From Bacillota bacterium (GTDB lineage Bacteria > Bacillota > Clostridia > Christensenellales > SZUA-584): DNA of 64,000 nt. The stretch is taken from assembly GCA_023436115.1 (NCBI GenBank), contig JAEZKQ010000014.1:1-64000 (forward strand). The letters are read 5' to 3'. Every line of letters starts with the position of its first letter. The first letter of the stretch is position 1. A model generated the notes under the pieces. That model saw only the letters and a program-made list of their open reading frames with translations, was not told where the DNA came from and ran no database searches. Positions 39,739 through 47,902 of the stretch are shown here, in pieces. Both the position numbers and the translations under genes were made by a program.

Positions 39739-42327
39739 ATGGAATTGGATAGATTAACGGAAAAAGCCATGGGCGCGGTGCAGGAAGCGCAGAATATATG
39801 CATAAGGCTGGGGCAGCAGCAGATCGACGGAGAACACCTGCATCTGGCGCTGGCAACGCAGCAGGACGGGCTGATTCCCAAATTATTAGGATATATGGGC
39901 GTGGACACGGCGCAGTATACACTGGCGCTGGAAGCGGAACTGGCCAAGCTGCCCAAGGTGCAGGGGGCATCGGCATCGGTGTACGCTTCAAGGCGCTTTA
40001 GTGAGCTGATCGTGCACGCGCAGGACGAAGCCAAACAATTTAAAGATGAGTACACGGGCGTGGAGCATCTGTATATCGCGCTGCTCAAAGAAAGAAACAC
40101 GCCGTCTGCACAAGTGTTTAAGCGCTTCGGTATCACGCTGGATGCGTTTATGACGGCGCTTTCTAAGGTGCGCAGCAACCAGCGCATCACCTCGCAGAAC
40201 CCCGAGGAAACATACGATTCGTTAAAGCGCTTCGGCAGAGACCTCGTAGAGCTGGCGAAACAGGGCAAGATAGACCCTGTGATAGGGCGGGATGGCGAGA
40301 TACGCCGCGCAATTCGCATACTCTCGCGGCGCACCAAGAACAACCCTGTGCTGATCGGCGAACCCGGCGTGGGCAAAACAGCGGTGGTGGAAGGGCTGGC
40401 GCAGCGCATACTTGCGGGCGACGTGCCCGAGGGGCTTAGGGACAAAACGATATTCGCACTGGATTTGGGTGCGCTTATTGCGGGCGCGAAATACCGCGGC
40501 GAGTTTGAGGAACGGCTTAAAGCGGTGCTCAACGACGTGAACAAATCCGACGGGCGCATCATACTGTTCATCGACGAGCTGCACAATATCGTGGGTGCGG
40601 GCAAGGCCGAGGGCGCGATGGACGCGGGCAACATATTAAAGCCCATGCTGGCGCGCGGCGAGCTGCACTGTATCGGCGCGACGACGCTGGACGAATACCG
40701 CCAGTACATCGAGAAGGACGCGGCGCTGGAACGCCGTTTCCAGCCGATACTTGTGGAGCCGCCCACGGTGGAAGACACGATTTCCATACTGCGTGGGCTT
40801 AAAGAGCGCTTTGAGATTCATCACGGCGTGCGCATCACAGACAATGCTTTGATTGCGTGCGCGGTGCTTTCCGACCGCTACATATCCGACAGGTTCCTGC
40901 CCGACAAGGCGATCGACCTGATGGACGAGGCTGCGGCGATGATACGTACCGAGATCGACAGCATGCCCACCGAGCTGGACGAGATATCGCGCCGCGTGAT
41001 GCAGCTGGAGATCGAGCGGCAGGCGCTTAAAAAAGAGGACGACGCGGCCAGCAAAGCGCGGCTGGCGTCACTGGAGAAAGAGCTTTCAGAGCATAAGGAG
41101 CAGACCGACAAGCTTAACGCGCAGTGGGAGCTGGAGAAGGTGGGGCTCAGGCGCGAGAAGGAGCTTAAGCAGGCGATTGAAGACGTGCGCCGCAAGATCG
41201 ACGATGCGAAGCGCAGCTACGACTTTGAACAGGCGGCGAAGCTGGAATACGGCGAGCTGCCGGGCTTACAAAAGCAGCTTGAAGACGAGAAAGTGCGCAA
41301 CCGCAAGAGCGGCCACGAGCTGCTCAAAGAAGAAGTCACCGACGAGGAGATTGCCGAGATCGTGTCCCGCTGGACGGGTATTCCCGTGTCGCGACTGGTG
41401 GAGCAGGAGCGCGACAAGCTGCTGCATCTGGAAGAGATTCTGCACAAGCGCGTGATCGGGCAGGACGAGGCGGTGAGCGCGGTCAGCGAAGCGGTGATTC
41501 GTGCGCGCAGCGGTCTGAAAGACCCCAAGCGTCCTATCGGTTCGTTCATATTCTTAGGGCCTACGGGCGTGGGCAAGACGGAGCTGGCGCGTGCCGTGGC
41601 CGAGTCGCTTTTCGACAGCGAGGAAAACATGGTGCGTATTGACATGAGCGAGTACATGGAAAAGCACGCTGTGGCGCGGTTGATCGGTGCGCCTCCGGGG
41701 TACATCGGGTACGACGAGGGCGGGCAGCTGACCGAGGCGGTGCGCCGCAAGCCTTACTGCGTCATCCTGTTCGACGAGATCGAGAAGGCGCATCACGACG
41801 TGTTCAACGTCCTATTGCAGCTATTGGACGACGGCCGCTTGACGGACAGTCAGGGCCGCACGGTGAATTTCAAAAACACGGTGGTGATCATGACGAGCAA
41901 CATTGGCAGCGAGTATTTGCTGTCGGGTATCAACGAGGCGGGCGAGATCAACGAGGAGACGCGTGAGCATGTGATGAGCGATTTATCGCGCCATTTCCGG
42001 CCTGAGTTCCTCAACCGTGTGGACGACGTTGTGTTATTCGCGCCACTTAAGCTGGACGATATCGTCCGTATTATCGACTTAGCTGTCGAGTCCATACGCG
42101 CGCGGTTAAGAGAGCGTAACATCAAGCTGGGGGTGACGGATGCGGCCAAGAAGCTGATTGCGCACAAATCCTATACCCCTGTATACGGTGCGCGGCCCGT
42201 GAAGCGTTATCTTCAAAAGGTAATTGAGACGCAGATCGGGCGGATGGTGGTGTCCGGCGAGCTGATCGACGGCGGGCTGGTGAAGGTGGACGCGGAAGGC
42301 GGGGAACTGAAGATAGTTGCTGAATGA
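39739..42327 (+). CDS. clpB: ATP-dependent disaggregase ClpB
   Basis: An 862-residue Hsp100 that pulls apart aggregated protein together with DnaK/DnaJ. N-terminal double Clp-N domain (about 1-145), first AAA+ module with GEPGVGKT (residue 207) and LFIDELHNI, a coiled-coil middle domain (about 405-525), second AAA+ module with GPTGVGKTE (residue 607) and VILFDEIEKAHHDV, and the C-terminal D2-small domain. The middle domain marks it as ClpB rather than ClpC; a ClpP-binding loop is not expected. GGAGG stands before the ATG. It follows dnaJ by 233 bases and probably shares its CtsR-controlled promoter. Both flanks carry repeat B. Confidence 0.97.
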   Translation: MELDRLTEKAMGAVQEAQNICIRLGQQQIDGEHLHLALATQQDGLIPKLLGYMGVDTAQYTLALEAELAKLPKVQGASASVYASRRFSELIVHAQDEAKQFKDEYTGVEHLYIALLKERNTPSAQVFKRFGITLDAFMTALSKVRSNQRITSQNPEETYDSLKRFGRDLVELAKQGKIDPVIGRDGEIRRAIRILSRRTKNNPVLIGEPGVGKTAVVEGLAQRILAGDVPEGLRDKTIFALDLGALIAGAKYRGEFEERLKAVLNDVNKSDGRIILFIDELHNIVGAGKAEGAMDAGNILKPMLARGELHCIGATTLDEYRQYIEKDAALERRFQPILVEPPTVEDTISILRGLKERFEIHHGVRITDNALIACAVLSDRYISDRFLPDKAIDLMDEAAAMIRTEIDSMPTELDEISRRVMQLEIERQALKKEDDAASKARLASLEKELSEHKEQTDKLNAQWELEKVGLRREKELKQAIEDVRRKIDDAKRSYDFEQAAKLEYGELPGLQKQLEDEKVRNRKSGHELLKEEVTDEEIAEIVSRWTGIPVSRLVEQERDKLLHLEEILHKRVIGQDEAVSAVSEAVIRARSGLKDPKRPIGSFIFLGPTGVGKTELARAVAESLFDSEENMVRIDMSEYMEKHAVARLIGAPPGYIGYDEGGQLTEAVRRKPYCVILFDEIEKAHHDVFNVLLQLLDDGRLTDSQGRTVNFKNTVVIMTSNIGSEYLLSGINEAGEINEETREHVMSDLSRHFRPEFLNRVDDVVLFAPLKLDDIVRIIDLAVESIRARLRERNIKLGVTDAAKKLIAHKSYTPVYGARPVKRYLQKVIETQIGRMVVSGELIDGGLVKVDAEGGELKIVAE

Positions 42328-42368
42328 TGTTAATGGGGGATTTTCGTGGCTTAGAGCTACTTGGTCTC

Positions 42369-42430
42369 TTTCATGGGGGCTCTGCCCCCATACCCCCGCC
42401 AAAGGACCAGCCCTTTGGAAACCCATGAAA
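42369..42430 (-). repeat. Hairpin repeat family B, copy 2 (downstream of clpB, inverted)
   Basis: On the minus strand it reads GGGTTTCCAAAGGG, CCTTTGGCGGGGG, GGGGGCAGAGCCCCC, closely matching copy 1. This copy is bounded by perfect 9-base terminal inverted repeats TTTCATGGG / CCCATGAAA. It could also act as the clpB transcript end. Confidence 0.82.
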
Positions 42431-42565
42431 ATGCCGCACCTGCGGCATTAAATATGGTAAACTTATAGCCCATATGGTAGCTACATACATAATTTTGCAT
42501 AATGTAATTGAAAAATATATATTTTGTAGTATAATGTAACATAAATACTAATATGGAGGAAAAAG

Positions 42566-43477
42566 ATGACCCAGATATCATCTTCATTACATAGAATAGC
42601 TGTATTTTATGATGGCCAATACTTTTATAATGTAAGTAATTATTATGCCTATGCGCACGATAAGCGAACGCGTATATCTGTTAAAGGTTTACATGCTTTT
42701 ATCAAAGAGAAAGTTTCAAGCCTAATCGGGGTAGATCAAAATCTTTGTCAGATTGTTGATGCACATTATTTTAGAGGACGCTTATCAGCGAAAGATGCTG
42801 ATAATTTTGGGAAACTATATCACGAAAGAGTATTTGATGATATTTTAATGAGCGAAAATGTTGTTACGCATTATCTTCCTTTACAACCGAAAAAGGATGG
42901 AGGTAAGCAAGAAAAAGGTATTGACGTATGGCTTGCATTGGAAGCCTATGAATTAGCCATTTACAAACGATTTGATGTGTTAGTGTTAATTGCATGTGAT
43001 GGAGATTATGTTCCATTAGTAAGAAAATTGAATACTTTAGGTACAAGAGTAGTACTTCTCGGATGGGATTTTGAATATACTGATGAAAACAATAAGCAAA
43101 AAAGAACAAGAACGTCTCAGGGATTATTAGAAGAAGCTACGTATTATTTACCAATGCATAATCTAATTGATGAGAGAACTCCTAATCAAACTATAATAAA
43201 TATGTTTGTTCAACAAACATCAAAGAGTACTACATTCCTAAAAGATGTTCTTCCGAGTCCCAGTGATAGTAATATTAAAGAATCTACTATTCTTAATATA
43301 AAGAACGGTTTTGGTTTTATTTCAGATCCTCAAGTTAACAACGTTTTTTTCTATTATTCAAGTCTGGCAAATGCTGATTTTAACAGTTTAAAGGTTGGAA
43401 TGAAGGTTAAGTACATTCCAAAAGTAGCAGACGATGGAAAGACTCAAGCAGAGAAAGTATGGCTAGTACAAGGATAG
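42566..43477 (+). CDS. NYN-domain nuclease-like protein fused to a cold-shock domain
   Basis: A 303-residue protein. The N-terminal NYN/PIN-like domain (about 8-200) has an early Asp (RIAVFYDGQYFYNV), a central LALEAYELAIYKRFDVLVLIACDGDYVPLVRKL, and GTRVVLLGWDFEYT, the acidic residues of the metal-dependent RNase-like fold. The C-terminal part (about 235-303) is a cold-shock-type OB fold: ILNIKNGFGFISDPQVNNVFFYYSSL, GMKVKYIPKVADDGKTQAEKVW, with the aromatic GFGFI RNA-binding strand. It would bind RNA and perhaps cut it. Base use is much more AT-rich than in neighbouring genes, suggesting transfer. GGAGGA precedes the ATG; it stands alone. Confidence 0.87.
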   Translation: MTQISSSLHRIAVFYDGQYFYNVSNYYAYAHDKRTRISVKGLHAFIKEKVSSLIGVDQNLCQIVDAHYFRGRLSAKDADNFGKLYHERVFDDILMSENVVTHYLPLQPKKDGGKQEKGIDVWLALEAYELAIYKRFDVLVLIACDGDYVPLVRKLNTLGTRVVLLGWDFEYTDENNKQKRTRTSQGLLEEATYYLPMHNLIDERTPNQTIINMFVQQTSKSTTFLKDVLPSPSDSNIKESTILNIKNGFGFISDPQVNNVFFYYSSLANADFNSLKVGMKVKYIPKVADDGKTQAEKVWLVQG

Positions 43478-43499
43478 TCATAGTAGAATAATGAGTTTT

Positions 43500-43526
43500 T
43501 AGCACCTTGATATAAGGTGCTTTTTC
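43500..43526 (+). terminator. Terminator of the NYN gene
   Basis: AGCACCTT (43501-43508) / AAGGTGCT (43514-43521), then TTTT. Confidence 0.9.
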
Positions 43527-43550
43527 ACGCATATGAATATATTTAGATGA

Positions 43551-43734
43551 CTACTCCATCCGTTTCCTATGCAGTTCCTCATCCATCAATCTTTCCACAA
43601 CCCGTGTCTGCTCGTATATCTCCTCATTCCCCAATGTCGATTCATTCCGGCTTAAGACCTCGTGCCATGGCCTCAAGCTTTTCGCACTCCTGTTGCAGCT
43701 TTTCTTTGAATTGTTTCATATCTTCATCTATCAT
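43551..43734 (-). pseudogene. Frameshifted Spo0E-like small gene
   Basis: On the minus strand an ATG (43732-43734) starts a 30-residue frame, MIDEDMKQFKEKLQQECEKL onward, ending at a stop at 43642-43644 after RGLKPE. The next frame continues with STLGNEEIYEQTRVVERLMDEEL and stops at 43551-43553. Joined, the two halves look like one Spo0E-type helical hairpin, in which EQTRVVERL would take the place of the SQxLD motif. A single frameshift splits it. It may be a dead relative of the intact gene at 46943-47125. Evidence is pattern only. Confidence 0.5.
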
Positions 43735-43795
43735 CTGCGTATTTTGCTAAGTAATCAATCAAAGACTTAGCCCTAATAGATTGCTAATTTTATCC

Positions 43796-43824
43796 TTGTA
43801 AATACCTAATAGGTATAATATAAT
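43796..43824 (+). promoter_or_regulatory. Promoter of the PadR-hydrolase operon
   Basis: TTGTAA (43796-43801), 17-base spacer, TATAAT (43819-43824). Its start point, near 43831, rules out the ATG at 43825 as the PadR start. Confidence 0.7.
43802..43816. promoter_or_regulatory. Palindromic operator within the PadR promoter spacer
   Basis: Perfect palindrome ATACCTAATAGGTAT lying between -35 and -10, the typical place of a self-repression site. Confidence 0.72.
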
Positions 43825-43845
43825 ATGCCGGAAGGAGTGATGATA

Positions 43846-44388
43846 TTGACGTATGTGATATTAGGTTTTTTGTGTCTGTCCAGTCTGACGCAATACGATA
43901 TTCTAAAAGCGCTCAAAATGCGTATATCGCCGTTTTATCAGCCCAGCTTGGGCAGCATTCAGGCCACGCTGAAAAAGCTGCTTGCCGATGGCTTGATTAC
44001 CCAAGAGGCCGAGACACAGGCCGGACGCAAAAAGAAAATATTCAGTATAACGGACGAAGGAAGAAAAGCGTTTGAAACCTGGATGCTTTTGGATGATGCG
44101 GACATGAGCATGACCAAAATGGATGCGGAGCTGAGCACACGTCTGTTCTTTCTGGGTTTGATGCCGCCCGAAGACAGAAATCGGATAGTCGGCACGGCGG
44201 CGGCTTTTTTTACAAAGACGCTGGCAGAATGTACACAAGCATACAGCGTTTATCGGCTGACCGAATACCCGCAAGAGATGGCCGGAGTGGTGAAGTTTCA
44301 GCTCAAAACACTCTCGTATGCCATTCACCAGCTTTCCTCGTCGCTGGAATGGCTGCATGATTTTCAAAAAGAACTGGAGGAAGCGTAA
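43846..44388 (+). CDS. PadR-family regulator with long C-terminal domain (Vir type)
   Basis: A 180-residue regulator: LTYVILGFLCLSSLTQYDILKALKMRISPFYQPSLGSIQATLKKLLADGLI, wing AGRKKKIFSITDEGRKAF, then a helical PadR C-terminal domain (Vir_act_alpha_C type, about 90-178). The TTG at 43846 is taken because AAGGAG lies eight bases before it; the ATG at 43840 is only two bases from that site, and 43825 lies upstream of the transcription start. It sits one base before an alpha/beta hydrolase gene, which it probably controls through the palindrome at 43802-43816. Confidence 0.9.
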   Translation: MTYVILGFLCLSSLTQYDILKALKMRISPFYQPSLGSIQATLKKLLADGLITQEAETQAGRKKKIFSITDEGRKAFETWMLLDDADMSMTKMDAELSTRLFFLGLMPPEDRNRIVGTAAAFFTKTLAECTQAYSVYRLTEYPQEMAGVVKFQLKTLSYAIHQLSSSLEWLHDFQKELEEA

Positions 44389-44389
44389 A

Positions 44390-45184
44390 ATGACGGAAGA
44401 AAAAACATGGGCTTATAAAGATATGCAGGTGGCCTATACCATAGCGGGAAAGCCGAGTGCCGAAGCAATCGTCTTCTTGCATCCCGCGTTTGCTGATAGA
44501 AGCGTTTTTCAATATCAAACAGCATATTTTCAAAAAGACTACTTTGTGATCACAGTGGACATGACGGGGCATGGACAAAGCCAGCTTAACCAAAAGCAGG
44601 TGGATATGGGCGACATGCCGGACATTATAAAAGGCGTATGCGACGCAAGCGGTGTCACGCGCGCCCATTTGGTGGGTGTTTCGCTGGGGTCGCTGGTTGC
44701 GCAAGCCGTCGCGCAGGCTTATCCTGAGCTGGCAGCCTCAGTGACGATAGTGGGAGGCTATTCTATACACAAGGACAATCAAAGCATACTCAAAGCGCAA
44801 AAAAAGGAGATACTCAGATGGACTTGGCGCATGCTTGTGTCCATAGAAGCGCTTAAGCAAGATATCGTCACGAAATCAGCGTCTTCAGAAGAAGGCCAGG
44901 CCATACTAAAGGCAAGCGTAAGCGCGTTTACGCGCCGTTCATCCCGGGGAATGGCGGGCATGCGCCGCTTGTTTATAGAGCGCGAAACGCCGGTGCCTTA
45001 TCCACTCCTTATTGTTGTGGGTGAAAGCGATATGCCGCTGATAAGAGAAGCCGGAGAAAGGCTTAAAGCTCTGGAGCCGGGCTCGCAGTTTAAATTGATA
45101 CAAGGTGCGGGGCACTGCGCCAATATCGACAACCCTATGGCGTTCAACGCGGTGCTAGAAGCTTTCCTGGCTCAGCTTAAATAG
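44390..45184 (+). CDS. Alpha/beta-fold hydrolase
   Basis: A 264-residue cytosolic hydrolase. Nucleophile elbow GVSLGS (Ser in the middle), oxyanion segment FLHPAFADRS, acid in VVGESDMPL and general base His in GAGHCANIDNP complete the triad. This group covers esterases, lactonases and haloperoxidase-like enzymes, so the substrate is open. It starts one base after the PadR gene and shares its promoter, suggesting it is induced when PadR senses its ligand. GAGGAA precedes the ATG. Confidence 0.92.
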   Translation: MTEEKTWAYKDMQVAYTIAGKPSAEAIVFLHPAFADRSVFQYQTAYFQKDYFVITVDMTGHGQSQLNQKQVDMGDMPDIIKGVCDASGVTRAHLVGVSLGSLVAQAVAQAYPELAASVTIVGGYSIHKDNQSILKAQKKEILRWTWRMLVSIEALKQDIVTKSASSEEGQAILKASVSAFTRRSSRGMAGMRRLFIERETPVPYPLLIVVGESDMPLIREAGERLKALEPGSQFKLIQGAGHCANIDNPMAFNAVLEAFLAQLK

Positions 45185-45313
45185 AGGATATCGTCCGTTA
45201 TAATTTCGGTTGCTTTTGTGAAAACTATGTTAAAAAGAAGGATTATGAATAAGTTGTGTTGAATTACTGTATATAAAATAATAGAAAAAAGAGATAATAG
45301 GGAGGAAGAACAC

Positions 45314-45808
45314 ATGAGCGAAAACAAAACGATGGACAATTTGATGGCCGCTTTCGCGGGAGAATCACAGGCCAACAGAAAATATACCGCGTATGCTAAG
45401 CAAGCTGAAAAGGAAGGCAAAACTAACGCGGCAAAGCTGTTCCGTGCCGCCGCAGACGCGGAAACGCTGCATGCGCTCAAGCACTTTGAAGTGGCCGGCA
45501 AGGTCGGCGATACCGCGATTAATCTGCAAGACGCGGTTGCAGGGGAGACATACGAATACAAAGACATGTATCCGGATTTTGTGAAGGCTGCGGAAGCCGA
45601 AGGCAACAAAGCGGCGGTGCGTACGTTTACGTTTGCCATGAAAGCCGAAGAGGTGCATGCAAGGCTGTATGCCGAAGCGCTGGCGGATATTAACGAAACC
45701 GAAGAGGTATTTTACTATCTGTGCCCTGTCTGCGGCAATATCGAGAAGGCCGTGCCGGATGCTTGCTCCATATGCGGTGCGCCGGGCAGCAAGTTCATCA
45801 AGTATTAA
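45314..45808 (+). CDS. rbr: Rubrerythrin
   Basis: A 164-residue peroxide-reducing protein of anaerobes. N-terminal four-helix bundle with the diiron site (AAFAGESQANRKY, AADAETLHALKHF, FAMKAEEVHARLY) and C-terminal rubredoxin domain with CPVCG and CSICG holding one iron. It reduces hydrogen peroxide to water with electrons from a reductase, in the cytoplasm. GGGAGGAAG precedes the ATG. It is monocistronic with a strong terminator. No PerR site was found upstream. Confidence 0.97.
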   Translation: MSENKTMDNLMAAFAGESQANRKYTAYAKQAEKEGKTNAAKLFRAAADAETLHALKHFEVAGKVGDTAINLQDAVAGETYEYKDMYPDFVKAAEAEGNKAAVRTFTFAMKAEEVHARLYAEALADINETEEVFYYLCPVCGNIEKAVPDACSICGAPGSKFIKY

Positions 45809-45820
45809 ACCGAGAGATAA

Positions 45821-45852
45821 GAAACGGACGCCATATGACGTCCGTTTTTTTA
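45821..45852 (+). terminator. Terminator of rubrerythrin
   Basis: AAACGGACG / CGTCCGTTT perfect stem, then a T run. Confidence 0.93.
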
Positions 45853-45864
45853 TGTCCTGATTCA

Positions 45865-45889
45865 TGTAGGGGAGACCTTTGGTCTCCCG
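45865..45889. repeat. Short hairpin element
   Basis: GGGGAGACC-TTT-GGTCTCCC palindrome directly before the stop of the next (minus) gene. It lacks a U-run, so it is more like a small intergenic repeat than a terminator. Confidence 0.5.
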
Positions 45890-46771
45890 TTATCCCTCAC
45901 CGCCCAGCAGTGCCGCGTCAAAGAAATCCGTTACACGTGTTTCATACGCGTCAGGATACACAAAGAACCCTTGGGTGTGCCCGGCATCGGGGACGATCCA
46001 AAGCTCTGAGCGCCCTGCTGTGACAGTTGAAAACATCGTGTTGTAGTCCACTTCATCAGCCACGTTGCCCGCTGCGATGAAAAGCAGCTTCGTGTCCGCC
46101 GCGAATTTTATGGATGCCAATATCGTGGTCTCAGGCGGTTTCTGGCCTGTAAAAAGCTCTGCCGACGCGTACATCACACGCGTTGTGAAGCTGCGCCACA
46201 AGCTTTGGTTGGCGCCCATCGACAGATAATCGGCTATGGTGTGGTGCGTACCGCCGTCGCTCACGATCGCGGCGATCTCGGGAAAATCGCTGCATGTGCT
46301 GAGCAGCACCTCGCCGCCCAGCGATAGCCCCAAAGCGCCGATGTTTTTCACATCGCTTTGCTCGTTTAAGTAATCCACGGCGGCCTTAATGTCTTTGTCG
46401 CATTCCCAGCCCAGCGTGTTGCCGCTGCCGCCGCTGCTGCCATGCCCGCGCAAGCCCAATGCCAAAATGCCGTAATCATGGCTTGAAAGCATATTGGCAT
46501 ATTCGCGTATGGATTCCAAAGAACCGGCGCTGCCATGCACAAGCACAATTACAGCGCCGTTATCGGGCGCTTTATACCACGCGGACAGATGAACGTCGTC
46601 GGACGCGGTCAGCGATATTGCTTCGAATCCATCCGGGGGCGTGGCAGGCTCCAGTGTTTGCCGCGTTGAGGCGATCACGCCCATGCCCGCGGGAAACACA
46701 ATATAAAGCATGACCGCTATGCCAAACAAGACGAACAACAGAATGGCCCACCACTTTTTTTTCTTTTTCAC
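45890..46771 (-). CDS. Membrane-anchored alpha/beta hydrolase
   Basis: A 293-residue hydrolase with an N-terminal signal anchor (KKKKKWWAILLFVLFGIAVMLYIVF), so the catalytic domain should face outside. Triad parts seen: oxyanion and early motif VLVHGSAGSLESI, LGLRGHGSSGG, nucleophile elbow GLSLGGE, and a C-terminal PDAGHTQGFFVYPDAY with the His. The pattern resembles dipeptidyl-peptidase/esterase-like hydrolases of clostridia (the Abhydrolase group). Substrate unknown. Monocistronic. Confidence 0.9.
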   Translation of the reverse strand: MKKKKKWWAILLFVLFGIAVMLYIVFPAGMGVIASTRQTLEPATPPDGFEAISLTASDDVHLSAWYKAPDNGAVIVLVHGSAGSLESIREYANMLSSHDYGILALGLRGHGSSGGSGNTLGWECDKDIKAAVDYLNEQSDVKNIGALGLSLGGEVLLSTCSDFPEIAAIVSDGGTHHTIADYLSMGANQSLWRSFTTRVMYASAELFTGQKPPETTILASIKFAADTKLLFIAAGNVADEVDYNTMFSTVTAGRSELWIVPDAGHTQGFFVYPDAYETRVTDFFDAALLGGEG

Positions 46772-46942
46772 GCGTATGTCTCCATAAATACGTATTCTAT
46801 GAGAATAAACCTCTTATTGCCACAAATTATAACATAATGCAGCCATATATACCCATGAAAAACAAAAAAAGCCCGAAAATGAGCTTGGGACAGCATCTAT
46901 CACAAATATCTTTTTTGTTAATATGGTTTGGCAGGAATCGGG

Positions 46943-47125
46943 CTATTGCCGGCTGCCCGGATGCTCTTTGTGATACTTGGAAACGAGTTTATTGACCTTC
47001 TGGCTTTGCTTGAGTATGGCCTCATCCTTGGAAATACGAATGCCGTCTTTGATCGCCTGCTCTATCATGCTGTCGAGTATGCTTCTTTCCTTTTGCAGCT
47101 CGTCAAAACTGTTCAACTTGTTCAT
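46943..47125 (-). CDS. Spo0E-family aspartyl-phosphate phosphatase
   Basis: A 60-residue helical hairpin: FDELQKERSILDSMIEQAIKDG, then DEAILKQSQKVNKLVSKYHKE. The second helix carries the family's SQxLD-type signature (SQKVN, with Asn where Asp is usual). Spo0E proteins remove phosphate from Spo0A and so delay sporulation. Start at 47125 has GGAGGAA just before it; the frame is open to 47251 but without a ribosome site. A very similar but broken version may lie at 43551-43734. Confidence 0.85.
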   Translation of the reverse strand: MNKLNSFDELQKERSILDSMIEQAIKDGIRISKDEAILKQSQKVNKLVSKYHKEHPGSRQ

Positions 47126-47229
47126 CCGTTCCTCCGACAGAGTGTATATAACAGAACTTAAGTCCCTGTTTATTATATACGCAAACAGAGCCACTGACAA
47201 CGGGTAACTGGTTTGATAAAGGTAATTAT

Positions 47230-47259
47230 AAAAGCTGACGGAGGTATCCATCAGCTTTT
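47230..47259 (-). terminator. Terminator of the coat protein genes
   Basis: On the minus strand AAAAGCTGA / TCAGCTTTT stem around an inner CC/GG pairing. Confidence 0.75.
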
Positions 47260-47289
47260 AAGCAACCGGTATGCTTTGTTAACTTTGCG

Positions 47290-47595
47290 TCAGCTGCCGC
47301 TGGTGAGCTGAGACTTCACCTGTTGCACTTCACTGTCTTCGGCCATTGTCGCGGGCTGATAAAAGCCCTTAGACTGCGCGATCTTGTAAAGCTCATACTG
47401 CGACGTCTCGCAGTTGTTTCTGATCTGCTGTATGGCCTGTCTTAGGTTCGGGTTCGAGCATTCCGATATGACATTGGCGTAGGTCGTGAGGCTGCTTTTC
47501 ACGGAGCTCAGCGCGTCGTTGACCATCGCTTTTTCCTGTAGACCGCTTTGTGAGCCGCCTTGCATACCGCCGGCATTTGTCTGCATTGTATTCAT
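47290..47595 (-). CDS. CotF-like spore coat protein
   Basis: A 101-residue protein with a Met/Gln/Gly-rich start (MNTMQTNAGGMQGGSQ), then two helices: MVNDALSSVKSSLTTYANVISECSNPNLRQAIQQIRNNCETSQYELYKIAQSKGFYQPA. This matches the coat F family (ferritin-like helical bundle, coat or exosporium proteins of spores). It follows the other CotF-like gene by ten bases and is read in the same direction, so both are one unit. Confidence 0.88.
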   Translation of the reverse strand: MNTMQTNAGGMQGGSQSGLQEKAMVNDALSSVKSSLTTYANVISECSNPNLRQAIQQIRNNCETSQYELYKIAQSKGFYQPATMAEDSEVQQVKSQLTSGS

Positions 47596-47605
47596 ATTTT
47601 GCCTC

Positions 47606-47791
47606 CTAGCTTAAAAATGACAGCAGCTGCTGTTTTGTTTGCTGCGCATCCTGCGCGGATTTCTGAAAATAGGATTTCACTTGCGGGTCGCTGGACTGCT
47701 GAGCATAAGTCTGCATCTTTTGGAATGCCGTTTCGTGCGCACCGATAAGATGTCTTAAGTTCTGAAGCTCCAATTTGTTAAGTTGTGACAT
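47606..47791 (-). CDS. Small CotF-like spore protein
   Basis: A 61-residue two-helix protein: LNKLELQNLRHLIGAHETAFQKMQTYAQQSSDPQVKSYFQKSAQDAQQTKQQLLSFL, matching the first half of the coat F family, ending close to the standard form. Start at 47791 has AAAGGAG upstream; the longer frame to 47836 has no ribosome site. It precedes the second coat gene by ten bases. A forespore-type promoter may lie at 47824-47853. Confidence 0.85.
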   Translation of the reverse strand: MSQLNKLELQNLRHLIGAHETAFQKMQTYAQQSSDPQVKSYFQKSAQDAQQTKQQLLSFLS

Positions 47792-47823
47792 AGAAGGACT
47801 CCTTTCATTTAATTCACACTCTT

Positions 47824-47853
47824 TATTATCCGGCAATGCCCACTTGATTATTC
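47824..47853 (-). promoter_or_regulatory. Possible sporulation-sigma promoter of the coat genes
   Basis: On the minus strand GAATA (47849-47853) and GATAATA (47824-47830), 18 bases apart, near the sigma-F/G consensus (GnATA and CATAnTA). Tentative. Confidence 0.42.
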
Positions 47854-47902
47854 GTTAAAAAATGCATTAAACGATGCGAAAAATATTGAAAAAAATGAAA
47901 AG

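Noticed and set aside
39732..40787. Very long minus-strand frame opposite clpB
   Set aside because: Ser/Ala-rich mirror of a GC-rich real gene; no start signal or family match.
42431..42448. ATGCCGC/GCGGCAT hairpin after clpB as a terminator
   Set aside because: Good stem but no T run on either strand; more likely part of the repeat-rich spacer.
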